NCBI GenBank assembly: GCA_964570935.1
Contig: CAZMZP010000075.1
Coordinates: 1-64,000 of the forward strand
DNA length: 64,000 nucleotides
Reading direction: 5' to 3'
From: JAFGJU01 sp964570935
GTDB lineage: Bacteria; Eisenbacteria; RBG-16-71-46; JAFGJU01
Positions 48,921 to 57,146 of the stretch are shown in pieces. A program made the translations under genes and the position numbers. The notes under the pieces were generated by a model. It was given only the letters and a program-made list of their open reading frames with translations, ran no database searches and was not told where the DNA came from. Positions within the stretch are counted from its first letter, which is position 1. Every line of letters begins with the position of its first letter.

Positions 48921-50296
48921 CAGACCTCCTTTAGCTCGAGCTCGTGCTCGGGAAGGCGTGCGACGTCCGCGTGTCTGAAGAAGAGGTAGTACAGACAGCT
49001 TGCCACCACGTACAGCACTATCGCAACAACAAAAGACGGGACGTAGGAGTGACGCTCGATGAGAATGCCGCCCCACTGAACGCTCACGGCCCACGACGCG
49101 GTCCAGGCCAGCATCAGCATGCTGTTCGTGACGGCGTGCTCCTCCTTCCTGACCGACTCCATTGCGAAGTGGGTCGACAGCGGCTGGTTCATGTTCATCA
49201 GGGCGCCCCTCATCAGGAACGCGAACACCACGACGGGGAAGGACCTCGAGAAACAAAGGGCGAGCATGAACGGGATCGACGCGAGCTGCGTGACGACCAC
49301 GCTTCTCATCAGCCCGAGCCTCGGCACGAACAGCGGCCCCAGGAGGGTGCCGGCGGTCATGAAGCACTGCAGGAGCGCGAACAATATGCCTATGGTCTCG
49401 GCCGACGCCCCGAAGAGGTCCCTGAAATAGAGGTTGAGGAACGGGATGATGAGGCCCGCGCCTATGCCGATTATGAAGGCGGGCACGCACAGCTTCGCGA
49501 TCAGCTTCCAGTCGGTCTTTCGAAGGTTTGCCAGGAACTGCGAGTGGGCTCTGACGTCCGGCCTCTCCTCCACGATGGACATGAACGGAAGGGCGGAGAG
49601 AGTCATGACGATGACGCCGGCCAGGAGGGAATACCTGAACTGCTCCCCCGGCGACTGGGTGAAGTAGGAAAACGCCCTGGGCAGGAAGCCGCCTATCAGA
49701 CTCCCGACGAGCGCGCCCGCGGTGCTGACGGCGAAGTTCATGCTGAAAAGGTAAGTTCGCTCCTTCTCGCTGCTGTGCCGCATGAAGAACGGCGCGGACG
49801 CCACCCTGAACACCGCTATTCCGATTCCGGCGATGAACCCGGCCACCACTATCGCGTCCCTGTTGCCGGTGAGCACTTGGAGAGCGTAGCCGACCGCCAT
49901 CACCAGCGTCGCAAACGTGAGGGCGGACCTGAAGGTGAACCGCCCGAGCAGAAGGCCCAGCGGAAGCGCCAGGATTACCGGGGCGAGGGACGTTCGGGAC
50001 AGCACCTTTCCGATGTAGGATTCGGAGAAGCCCAATTCCTTGAAGTACAGGTTGAGGAGGAGCGAGAACATGGACGCGCCGGTCCATATGAGGAGACTGC
50101 CCAGAAGGAACGCTCTCGCGTTGGGAGGAAAAAGTCTCAGATGGGCGACGTAATCCCTGGTTCCTGCAAGGAGCTTGTTCAGTTCGTGTCTCTCTTCGCC
50201 ACCACCGTGGCGTTGAAGCGTATCAGAGTCGCCACCCCCGTGACTGCCTGCGCGCTGCCGGAAGCGTCGAATCTCATCCTTATGCCCACGCGGCAT
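48920..50296 (-). CDS. Major facilitator superfamily transporter
   Basis: The protein has 12 predicted helices in two halves, starting at RAFLLGSLLIWTGASMFSLLLNLYFKELGFSESYIGKVLS, with MFS-type loop GRFTFRSALTFAT and a long central cytoplasmic loop (VEERPDVRAHSQFLANLRKTDWK). The substrate cannot be told. The true start is unclear: ATG 50296 overlaps the upstream lipoprotein gene by 118 bases and gives an improbable His/Arg-rich N-terminus, and no ATG or GTG lies between there and the first helix. A rare CTG or TTG start near 50186 is more likely. The stop overlaps the dCMP deaminase start. Confidence 0.75.
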   Translation of the reverse strand: MPRGHKDEIRRFRQRAGSHGGGDSDTLQRHGGGEERHELNKLLAGTRDYVAHLRLFPPNARAFLLGSLLIWTGASMFSLLLNLYFKELGFSESYIGKVLSRTSLAPVILALPLGLLLGRFTFRSALTFATLVMAVGYALQVLTGNRDAIVVAGFIAGIGIAVFRVASAPFFMRHSSEKERTYLFSMNFAVSTAGALVGSLIGGFLPRAFSYFTQSPGEQFRYSLLAGVIVMTLSALPFMSIVEERPDVRAHSQFLANLRKTDWKLIAKLCVPAFIIGIGAGLIIPFLNLYFRDLFGASAETIGILFALLQCFMTAGTLLGPLFVPRLGLMRSVVVTQLASIPFMLALCFSRSFPVVVFAFLMRGALMNMNQPLSTHFAMESVRKEEHAVTNSMLMLAWTASWAVSVQWGGILIERHSYVPSFVVAIVLYVVASCLYYLFFRHADVARLPEHELELKEV

Positions 50297-50769
50297 TCAT
50301 CGGACGTAAGGAGCTCCCCTAGCTTCTCGTCTCCCCTCACGGTCACGTGGAGCGTGTCGGTGACTCCGGACGCCAGGTGGAGCAGCTCGGATTCGACGTA
50401 CATGTCCGCGGGGATGTTGTCCGTATACGGCGCGGTCAGGGTGTCCGCCACGAACACCATGAACACGATGTCGGCGGAACCTGTCTGGTTCGCGAATTCA
50501 GAACTGATGTAGAGGTCCACGTACTCCACGTCGGCAAGGTCGGAAAGCCCCTCGGACAGGTTCAGTTCCTGCGGGTCCGAGTCTATGACCACCGGCAGCG
50601 GCGCCCCTGCCGGGATGGGCGGGTCGTCGCCGTACGTCTGCGTGACGGTCTCCGCGTCCATGAAGCTCAGCACGTCCACGTTCATCGTCAGCGTACGGTC
50701 GCCGCAGCCCGGCGCGAGCAGGAGCGAGGAAAGCGAGACCGCGAGAATTGCCAGAGTTGTTCTTCTCAT
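50179..50769 (-). CDS. Hypothetical lipoprotein
   Basis: The 196-residue protein begins with a lipoprotein signal (TTLAILAVSLSSLLLAPGCG, Cys near residue 22). The mature part is beta-rich (VDLYISSEFANQTGSADIVFMVFVADT; VESELLHLASGVTDTLHVTVRG; GIRMRFDASG) and may be an Ig-like or jelly-roll fold. No family is recognised. It lies downstream of the outer-membrane barrel gene (53-base gap) and upstream of the MFS gene on the minus strand, so it may be an accessory lipoprotein of the barrel. Confidence 0.65.
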   Translation of the reverse strand: MRRTTLAILAVSLSSLLLAPGCGDRTLTMNVDVLSFMDAETVTQTYGDDPPIPAGAPLPVVIDSDPQELNLSEGLSDLADVEYVDLYISSEFANQTGSADIVFMVFVADTLTAPYTDNIPADMYVESELLHLASGVTDTLHVTVRGDEKLGELLTSDECRVGIRMRFDASGSAQAVTGVATLIRFNATVVAKRDTN

Positions 50770-50822
50770 TCTCTCCGCCTCTTCATTCGGATACCGGGAA
50801 CTTCAACGGCCGAACGGCCGCC

Positions 50823-52220
50823 TCATAGTCTGAAAGACACCGCCAGGTCCACGGCCCGGTCGCCGGTCAGGACGCTGCTGCTGGTAAAAAGCGCCAAGTC
50901 CATGCCGACCCTCCAGACATGGAAACCGGCGCCACCGGAGAACTGGAGCTTGCCGTTCGGGTCGAGCCACATGCCGCTCCTGGCGGCTACGTTCCGCACG
51001 GGCATCTCGAACCCGGCGTGAAACACGGTTCGTGACAGGCCCTTTTCGATGTCAAAGGCCAGAGTCATGCCGGCCCACCTCTTCGCCGCGTTGAAAACCA
51101 CTATGGCGGGCACCTTGCTCGTGTAGTCGAAGTTCTCCGCGATGGTATACGTCTCGACCTCGTCGGTCGAGTCGTCCATCGCCTGCAGTTCTCTGTCGGC
51201 CTCCCAGTGTATCTTGGTCATCACGTTCGTCACGCCCAGCCCGACCTCGTAGCCGGCCATGAACGCCGCCGCCCCCAAGTCCATTCCGGTCCCGTGCCCG
51301 GGCACGGCCGACTCGTCCGGCACCGACGTGGTCGACACGTTGGTGAAGTCCACGTCGAGCGGGTCGTCTCCGAATATGGTGTCGGGCGTAGTGAAGGACA
51401 TCAGCGGCTTCGCGTTCGCGTAGGCGAATCCCATCAGGTACTTGAATCGCCCGCCGGCGTAGACGGCGAGGTCGTCCGAATGCCTGGGGTCCTTCCCGGA
51501 GTCAAGCAGCGCGTTGACCCGCCTGGCGTACCCGAAGCCGAGAGCCAGGGCGGCCTGGGCCTCGCCGCCCCCTTTCAGAAAATAGGCCGTGTTCGGCTCG
51601 AAATCCTGACCCCGGCGGAGCGCCCTCTCCAGCGTCGGACTCAGCTCGAGCTCGCCTTCCGCCACCACGAGCGGCGAAAGCCCCGCGAAGAAGCCCCGGA
51701 CGGAAAAGCTCCCGGCCGGCTGGTCAAGGAGGCCGCCCAGCTCGAACGGCTCTTCCGGCACCACCTCCGCGATGTCGCCAAGGTCGATCCTGAGCCTGTT
51801 TCTGGCCACGTCGATCACGACGTCGTCTTCGATGATGTCCGGGCTCTTTATTCTGAGGAAGACGGGGAAGTTGGTGGCCAGCTCCAAGATTTCAAGCGGG
51901 TTGAAGTCTTCGTCGTCCGGGTCCAGCTCCGGAGGGGAGGCCAGCACCTGGATTATGCCCAGCGGAAGCGGAATGCTGCTTTTTAGAGCTCCCCGCGGCA
52001 CGGCCTTGAACGCCACGTTCCTGTTCTGGGCCTCGGAGTAATCTGAGAGCACTACCCCTCCCATTCCGAGCCTCCTCGCATCGAACGAGCCCGCTTGGAC
52101 GGCCCGGGCGCTGAACGACGCCGACACCAGGAGGGCCAGAAAGAAGGCGCGTGCGAGAACAATGGGGTCCCTGTTCACGTTCTCTCCGTTGGTGGTGTCA
52201 CGGCCACTGCGCTGTGTCAT
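50823..52220 (-). CDS. Outer-membrane beta-barrel-like protein
   Basis: The 465-residue protein has a signal peptide (ARAFFLALLVSASFSARAVQA) followed by SFDARRLGMGGVVLSDYSEAQNRNVAFKAVP, a start seen in PorV/TraF/FadL-like outer-membrane barrels (RxxGMGGA). Alternating beta patterns and a C-terminal aromatic-type end (VDLAVSFRL) support a barrel. The ATG at 52220 opens the frame; GTG 52178 behind GGAGAG would place the signal peptide closer to the N-terminus and may be the true start. The role is unknown. It is first in a unit with the lipoprotein, MFS and deaminase genes. Confidence 0.6.
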   Translation of the reverse strand: MTQRSGRDTTNGENVNRDPIVLARAFFLALLVSASFSARAVQAGSFDARRLGMGGVVLSDYSEAQNRNVAFKAVPRGALKSSIPLPLGIIQVLASPPELDPDDEDFNPLEILELATNFPVFLRIKSPDIIEDDVVIDVARNRLRIDLGDIAEVVPEEPFELGGLLDQPAGSFSVRGFFAGLSPLVVAEGELELSPTLERALRRGQDFEPNTAYFLKGGGEAQAALALGFGYARRVNALLDSGKDPRHSDDLAVYAGGRFKYLMGFAYANAKPLMSFTTPDTIFGDDPLDVDFTNVSTTSVPDESAVPGHGTGMDLGAAAFMAGYEVGLGVTNVMTKIHWEADRELQAMDDSTDEVETYTIAENFDYTSKVPAIVVFNAAKRWAGMTLAFDIEKGLSRTVFHAGFEMPVRNVAARSGMWLDPNGKLQFSGGAGFHVWRVGMDLALFTSSSVLTGDRAVDLAVSFRL

Positions 52221-52288
52221 TGCAAGTTGCGGGTTTCAGGCCGGGAAGCTAGCACACGGGCTGAGAAACGGTCAAGGGTAAACAAAAA

Positions 52289-52317
52289 CCGGAGGGCCTC
52301 TTTTGGAAGCCCTCCGG
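52289..52317 (-). terminator. Intrinsic terminator of the large secreted protein gene
   Basis: On the minus strand CCGGAGGGC (52317-52309), an 11-base loop and GCCCTCCGG (52297-52289) are followed by TTTTTGTTT. The site lies about 95 bases past the stop of the gene at 52412-54349. Confidence 0.85.
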
Positions 52318-52411
52318 TCGAGCGCAGGACTTGCTCTCGGATTATCCGGAGAAGGTCCTCACACAGCCGCCGCCCCGATCTTCCCTCCGCTCCAGACTCC
52401 GAGCGCTCTTA

Positions 52412-54349
52412 TCACTTCAGTATCACCATCTTCGTCTCTGCAACGTTGTCCTTCGTGAACAGCTTGCAGAAGTAGACGCCCGAAGAAACAGCGCGTCCCG
52501 CGTTGTTCCTTCCGTCCCAGGTGGCCTTGTGCTTGCCCTGGTCCATGACGCCCTGGTACAGAGTCTTCACGAGCCGGCCGGACACGTCGTAGACGCCCAT
52601 GTCCACCTCGCCCTTCTCGGGCAGAGAGAACGTGATGGTCGTCACCGGGTTGAACGGGTTCGGGAAGTTCTGCTCCAGCGCGAACACTACCGGCGCCGCG
52701 GGCGTCACCGGGTCCACTCCGATCACGTTGACGAGGTCGATGTCCGCGTCCCTGCGGGGCTCGATTCTGAAGTCATCGTAGATGTAATCGATGGGACCGC
52801 AGATGTTCATCCACACGCCCGGAGTCGGTATGTACGTGTAGTTGCCGTTGTGGCCGACCATGGCCGTGTCGAGGGAGCCGTAGGTGTCGGCGACTTTCCA
52901 CTCACCGAACTGGTCGAAGCCGACCGTGTCGGCCACGAAGACCGGGTCGCAGCGCACGAAGACGCCCTCGTAGGATTCGGCAGTCGCGGCGCCGGTCTTG
53001 ATGAGCGCGGGGTCGACGTGCGCGGGTCCGGGCAGGGAGTTGCCTGAGCTGTGAACCGCGAGGTAGTCGAGTCCGGTGATCTCGGTCTTGTAGAAGTACT
53101 CGCTCACGTACCCCGACACGACTATGCTGTCACCTTCGGCAATCGGAGTGGGCGGACCACCGTAGATCTGAACTCCGCTCCACGGGCCACCAGGACGCGT
53201 TTCCACGTAGAAGTGGGTGATGTACGGCCCGGTGTCGGCAGTAACGATTCCGGCAACGGTTACCTGCTGGGTCGTGAGCGCGGAGCTGTCGTTGTCCACG
53301 GCCTTCATCGCCTGCACCACCGAGATGGGCGTCAAGCCGCCCCTGAAGGCGTAGGTCTGCGGCTGCGGCATTATCGTGCCGGGACCCTTGCTCTTCACCC
53401 CGGCTACGGTCAGTTCCTCGGCCGTTCCGCCGACCTGCGTTCCGGTCGTCAGGGTCACAATCTGCTCGCCCACGAGGTCGAGGGTAGCCGACAGGACCTG
53501 CACCCCGGAACCTAGGTAGTAGTTGTTTATGTTCTCAGCCGTAGCTTCGTCTACTCTCACGTCAAACGCCGCGTTGATACCGGTGTTGGAAATGGCATAG
53601 GCTAGAGACAGGTTTGGCGCCGGCGGAGCGCCAGAGTAGACGATGTCATCAGCGTTCCTCGGACAGATGTGGTATCTGCTGTTCTCGTAGTGGCCGATAC
53701 CAGCTATAGACGTCAGCACTGTGCCGATAGGCGGCGGGGCGGGCCCGGGGCTCACCATCTTGTTGGTCCTGCAGTACATGGTCGTCGTATCGGTCGAAGG
53801 GGCATTCTGCCTGAACCAGAAGCTCGTCAGAGGATACGCTGGGTCGATGCCCGTGACTACCACGTCCTGGAACCTGATGAGAGTGCCTTCCCACTGCTCC
53901 GCAGTTGCGTAAGCGTACGGCCGCATACCGAACTGATTGCACTGTAGCAGCTTTGGCGCCGGCACGATCATGCTGTCCACTATCGTCCAGGCGAGCGGGC
54001 TGTAGATCAGCTCCGAGCCCGACAGCGAGTCGTGGACTCCGGAGGGATACTCCAGGTACCTGATGGAGTCTATCGTCACCACGTGACCCACCCTCAGGCC
54101 GCCTGTAGACGTGCTGCCCGTGTAGACCTGGATACCACCGTACGGACCACCGGACTTCTGCTGCGCCCAGTAGCCGTAAGTGCTCACGTAGTCGATGCCG
54201 GTTACCACAACCGTGTCGACCCTGACGATAGTGTTCTGCGGATACACAAGCTGCTGAATCTCGTATATCGTCGCCAGGGTCGCTGCCGACGCCACGCCCG
54301 CGGTGACAAACAGCAGCGCAACGACCATTGCTAGAACTCGTCTTTCCAT
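52412..54349 (-). CDS. Large secreted protein with FlgD-like sorting domain (NPFNP tail)
   Basis: The 645-residue protein has a signal peptide (residues 1-22), three related beta-rich modules (TIYEIQQLVYPQNTIVRVDTVVVTGID; GTLIRFQDVVVTGIDP; QQVTVAGIVTADTGPYITHFYVE) that look like OB-like or DUF5689-type repeats with the pattern VxVTGI, and the C-terminal LEQNFPNPFNPVTTITFSLP plus MGVYDVSGRLVKTLYQG, hallmark of FlgD-Ig sorting domains in FCB phyla. ATG 54349 follows AAGGAGGAGAG. The repeats resemble proteins accompanying secreted nucleases, but no catalytic motif is visible. It is probably a surface protein, transcribed from a perfect promoter with a long leader. Confidence 0.75.
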   Translation of the reverse strand: MERRVLAMVVALLFVTAGVASAATLATIYEIQQLVYPQNTIVRVDTVVVTGIDYVSTYGYWAQQKSGGPYGGIQVYTGSTSTGGLRVGHVVTIDSIRYLEYPSGVHDSLSGSELIYSPLAWTIVDSMIVPAPKLLQCNQFGMRPYAYATAEQWEGTLIRFQDVVVTGIDPAYPLTSFWFRQNAPSTDTTTMYCRTNKMVSPGPAPPPIGTVLTSIAGIGHYENSRYHICPRNADDIVYSGAPPAPNLSLAYAISNTGINAAFDVRVDEATAENINNYYLGSGVQVLSATLDLVGEQIVTLTTGTQVGGTAEELTVAGVKSKGPGTIMPQPQTYAFRGGLTPISVVQAMKAVDNDSSALTTQQVTVAGIVTADTGPYITHFYVETRPGGPWSGVQIYGGPPTPIAEGDSIVVSGYVSEYFYKTEITGLDYLAVHSSGNSLPGPAHVDPALIKTGAATAESYEGVFVRCDPVFVADTVGFDQFGEWKVADTYGSLDTAMVGHNGNYTYIPTPGVWMNICGPIDYIYDDFRIEPRRDADIDLVNVIGVDPVTPAAPVVFALEQNFPNPFNPVTTITFSLPEKGEVDMGVYDVSGRLVKTLYQGVMDQGKHKATWDGRNNAGRAVSSGVYFCKLFTKDNVAETKMVILK

Positions 54350-54561
54350 CTCTCCTCCTTCTAAGAAACAAGTCACATCGGATGGATTAGCGTGTGCCAA
54401 ATCAAGATTGGGTCCAGAATCACCTCCGTTCGAACACAAAGAATTTCTAATACACTTAGCCGTCAGCAGTGACGGTGAAGCCACCCTCGCGGTCGGGCAC
54501 GAAGCCCGCCCCTCGATGGCAGTTCCGTCACCGGAACAGCTTGCAACTTACGCAATTAGCT
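54350..54561 (-). promoter_or_regulatory. Long structured leader of the large secreted protein gene
   Basis: The minus-strand transcript has about 210 bases before the ATG. It contains perfect hairpins GTTCCG-GTGA-CGGAAC (54537-54522) and CCGTCA-CTGC-TGACGG (54475-54460), and the elements CGTAAGTTGC (54552-54543) and GGAGGTGATTCT (54427-54416), which recur in the protease leader at 35157-35517. No riboswitch family is recognised. A cis-regulatory role is likely but unproven. Confidence 0.5.
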
Positions 54562-54567
54562 AGGCTA

Positions 54568-54596
54568 ATTATAACCTAAAACCGGGCAAATGTCAA
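54568..54596 (-). promoter_or_regulatory. Perfect consensus sigma-70 promoter
   Basis: On the minus strand TTGACA (54596-54591), a 17-base spacer and TATAAT (54573-54568) match the consensus exactly. It should drive the leader and gene at 52412-54349, with transcription starting near 54561. Confidence 0.85.
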
Positions 54597-54703
54597 TCGA
54601 AACAGCTACCTGCGGAGGCAACCCTTGGGGCATGTGGACGGCCCGGCGTCGACCCGGGGTGAGGCGGCTGCGACCAGGCGGGAAGCGCCCTTCGCCCCAC
54701 CGC

Positions 54704-55345
54704 CTACTTGATGCCGTGGAGCCGCTTGTACTCCGGCCAATTCCTCTTTAACTCTATGAAATCAGGCAGGTTGGCCCGTAGGAGGAAGGGGTTGGTGAGT
54801 TTCTCTTCGCCCATGGTGGAGCGCGGCCGGACTCCGTAATCGTGGCCGGGCCAGACTTCGGTCGAATCGGGCAGGGGCATGAGCTTCCGGTGGAGGCTCT
54901 CGTACTCTCGTCGCGCGCCGTCTCCGAAGTCGGTGCCCCCGACCTTCCCGACGAACAGCGTGTCGCCGGTCAGCAGCTTCCCGTTGACCAGAACACAGAT
55001 GGAGTCGAGTGTGTGCCCGGGGGTGTGGATGATGCCGGCGCGCAGCCGGCCGGCCTCGAGCTCTGTCCCGTCTTCCACCGCGATGTCGTGCGCGGCGTTC
55101 GAAGAACTGTGCGCCACGATGAGCGCGCCAGTTTCTCTCTTGACGGCGGCGTTGCCCGCGATGTGGTCGGCGTGCGAGTGTGTGTTTACGATGTACTTCA
55201 CATTGACGCCGAGCGACCGCACCCGCGCGATGAGGTGGTCACAGTCGAAAGACGGGTCGACCACGAACCCGACGCGCGCCTCTTCGTCGGCCGCAATGTA
55301 AGCGAAGTTCCTGTCGCCGCCGGAATCTATCTGCTCGAAGATCAC
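54704..55345 (-). CDS. MBL-fold hydrolase, glyoxalase II/persulfide dioxygenase-like
   Basis: The 213-residue protein has the metallo-beta-lactamase motifs THSHADHIAGN (HxHxDH), HTPGHTLDSI, LLTGDTLFVG and WPGHDYG. Its layout fits the glyoxalase II group, with the short C-terminus seen in ETHE1-like persulfide dioxygenases. The second zinc ligand Asp is retained, so the metal number is uncertain. ATG 55345 overlaps the stop of the PNP gene (ATGA). It is the last gene of the nucleoside salvage operon, and its relation to that pathway is unclear. Confidence 0.85.
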   Translation of the reverse strand: MIFEQIDSGGDRNFAYIAADEEARVGFVVDPSFDCDHLIARVRSLGVNVKYIVNTHSHADHIAGNAAVKRETGALIVAHSSSNAAHDIAVEDGTELEAGRLRAGIIHTPGHTLDSICVLVNGKLLTGDTLFVGKVGGTDFGDGARREYESLHRKLMPLPDSTEVWPGHDYGVRPRSTMGEEKLTNPFLLRANLPDFIELKRNWPEYKRLHGIK

Positions 55346-56181
55346 TTCTTTCCTATCTCCCTCACAAGTTCTTTGAAGAACGGGACCAGGCGCGTGACCG
55401 TCTTCCCGACGACCTCGGCCACTTCCTCGTGGCTCAGCTCGGCGTTTCCGATGCCTGTCGCCAGGTTAGATATGCAGGAGAGCCCCAGCACGCGCAGACC
55501 CAGAGTGTTCGCAACGAGCACCTCGTGCGCCGTGGACATGCAAGCTGAATGAGCGCCGATCCTCCGCATGAATTCGGATTCGGCTCCGGTCTCGTAGCTG
55601 GGTCCGGTAGAACTGCAGAGCACGCCCTGTTTCAGCGCGACGCCGTACCTTTCGGCCGCGCGCCTGGCCACGTCCATGTATACGCGGTCGTACAGAGCGG
55701 GGCATCTCCTTGCCAGGGGCTCCGTCTTCCAGCCGCACTCTCCCCTGAGTGGCTGGCGAAACGTCAGGTCTATGTGGTCCTGCACGAGCATCACGTCGCC
55801 GGGTCCGATGTCGCGCGTGAACGAACCGCTGGCGTTGGTCACTATCAGGGAGTGAACCCCGAGCGCGGCCAGCACTCTGACCGGGAACGTGACGTCGGCC
55901 GGAGAATGACCCTCGTAAAGATGAACACGGCCCTGGAGTATGGCGACGTGAGTCTCCGCGAAGCGCCCCAGCACGAGAAAGCCCTGGTGGCCGTGAACCG
56001 TGGGCGGCTTGAAGTGCGGGATGGTCGAATACGGGATGGCGCAGCCTCTGTCGACTTCGGCAACGAGCGGCCCGAAGCCGGACCCCAGGATGATTCCCAA
56101 GGAAGGGACAGCCGGGCATTCTCCACGGACCCGCCTCACCGCGTCTTTTACCATCTGGTCTCTTTCGTCCCAGTTCGTCAT
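55342..56181 (-). CDS. Purine nucleoside phosphorylase, trimeric type
   Basis: The 279-residue enzyme belongs to the PNP/MTAP family: LGIILGSGFGPLVAEVD, VHGHQGFLVLGRF, RVHLYEGHSPADVTFPVRVLAALG, TNASGSFTRDIGPGDVMLVQDHID and SSTGPSYETGAESEFMRRIGAHSACMSTAHEVLVA. It splits purine nucleosides with phosphate into base and (deoxy)ribose 1-phosphate. The conserved phosphate and base pocket residues (the Glu in PSYETGAE and Asn in LSCISN) appear intact. It lies 38 bases after the nucleoside ABC permease gene, directly consistent with breakdown of imported nucleosides; Hpt at the head of the operon then salvages the base. Confidence 0.93.
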   Translation of the reverse strand: MTNWDERDQMVKDAVRRVRGECPAVPSLGIILGSGFGPLVAEVDRGCAIPYSTIPHFKPPTVHGHQGFLVLGRFAETHVAILQGRVHLYEGHSPADVTFPVRVLAALGVHSLIVTNASGSFTRDIGPGDVMLVQDHIDLTFRQPLRGECGWKTEPLARRCPALYDRVYMDVARRAAERYGVALKQGVLCSSTGPSYETGAESEFMRRIGAHSACMSTAHEVLVANTLGLRVLGLSCISNLATGIGNAELSHEEVAEVVGKTVTRLVPFFKELVREIGKK

Positions 56182-56219
56182 CTGTTACCTTTCTTCGGCT
56201 GCGGCACGAGCGCCGCCGC

Positions 56220-57134
56220 TCACTGTCTTTCTTTCTGGTAAGGCACTCCGTCCGCCGCCGGCGGGACTGAGCGGCCTATGAAACCCGCCAGGACCGCGAT
56301 CGTCGCGACGTACGGTATCATCTGGATGAATTGAGTCGGTACGTTTCCTCCCTGGAGCTGCATCTGGAGAGTCTCCGCGGCCCCGAAAAGGAGGCACGCG
56401 CCGGCCGCACCCAGAGGATTCCATTTTCCCACGATCATGGCGGCCAGCGCAATATAGCCCCTGCCGCTGGACATGCCGTCCGTGAAACTGTGCTGGTCCA
56501 TCGCCAACCAGGCGCCTCCCAGGCCAGCCAGGGCTCCGCTGGCCAGCACCCCGGCGTACCGCATCGCGGTCACGTTCACGCCCAGACTGTCCGCCGCCTC
56601 GGGGTGCTCGCCCACGGAGCGAAGCCTCAGCCCGAAAACGGTCTTGAAGAGCGTGAGCTGGCTCGCCGCCACGACCACGACCGCCGCCAGGATCAGCGGC
56701 GAAGAGAATATCGTGGAGACGACCGGGATGTCCCGCAGCACGGGAATGGCCCACTCGGGCAGTCCCGCGATCCTGCCCGAATTGCTGGAGCTTCCGAAAA
56801 TGACTTTCAGGAAGAAGCGCGTGGCGCCGGCGGCGAAGAGGTTGATGGCCAGCCCGCTCACTATCTGCTCCGCTTTGAGAGTAATCGTCACGACCGCGTG
56901 TATGAGGGCGGTCGCGACCCCGCCCGCCACCGCGGCCAGAATCCCCAGCCACGGGTTCCCGGTGTAGTGAGTGGCCAGCGCGCACGTGAACGCGCCGTTC
57001 AGGAGAATACCCTCCAGGGCGATGTTCACGACGCCGCCGCGTTCCGAAAACGTGCCGCCCACCGCGGCCAGCGTGTACGGCACGGATATCCTGATCGTCT
57101 GCGCCACGAACGTGAGGACTATCATCCAGTCCAT
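56220..57134 (-). CDS. Nucleoside ABC transporter permease (YufQ/NupC-like)
   Basis: The 304-residue permease has about eight to nine helices and the BPD_transp_2 motifs ERGGVVNIALEGILLNGAF, GLRLRSVGEHPEAADSLGVNV and GRGYIALAAMIVGKWNPLGA. These match the second permease of BMP-type nucleoside importers (YufQ, BmpE). ATG 57134 lies 12 bases after the other permease gene. It should pair with the protein at 57147-58268 and the double ATPase at 58360. Confidence 0.92.
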   Translation of the reverse strand: MDWMIVLTFVAQTIRISVPYTLAAVGGTFSERGGVVNIALEGILLNGAFTCALATHYTGNPWLGILAAVAGGVATALIHAVVTITLKAEQIVSGLAINLFAAGATRFFLKVIFGSSSNSGRIAGLPEWAIPVLRDIPVVSTIFSSPLILAAVVVVAASQLTLFKTVFGLRLRSVGEHPEAADSLGVNVTAMRYAGVLASGALAGLGGAWLAMDQHSFTDGMSSGRGYIALAAMIVGKWNPLGAAGACLLFGAAETLQMQLQGGNVPTQFIQMIPYVATIAVLAGFIGRSVPPAADGVPYQKERQ

Positions 57135-57146
57135 CGCACCGGTTCC

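Noticed and set aside
48006..48989. Plus-strand open frame across MEMO and dCMP deaminase region
   Set aside because: Antisense to two well-supported genes, with shadow-type composition.
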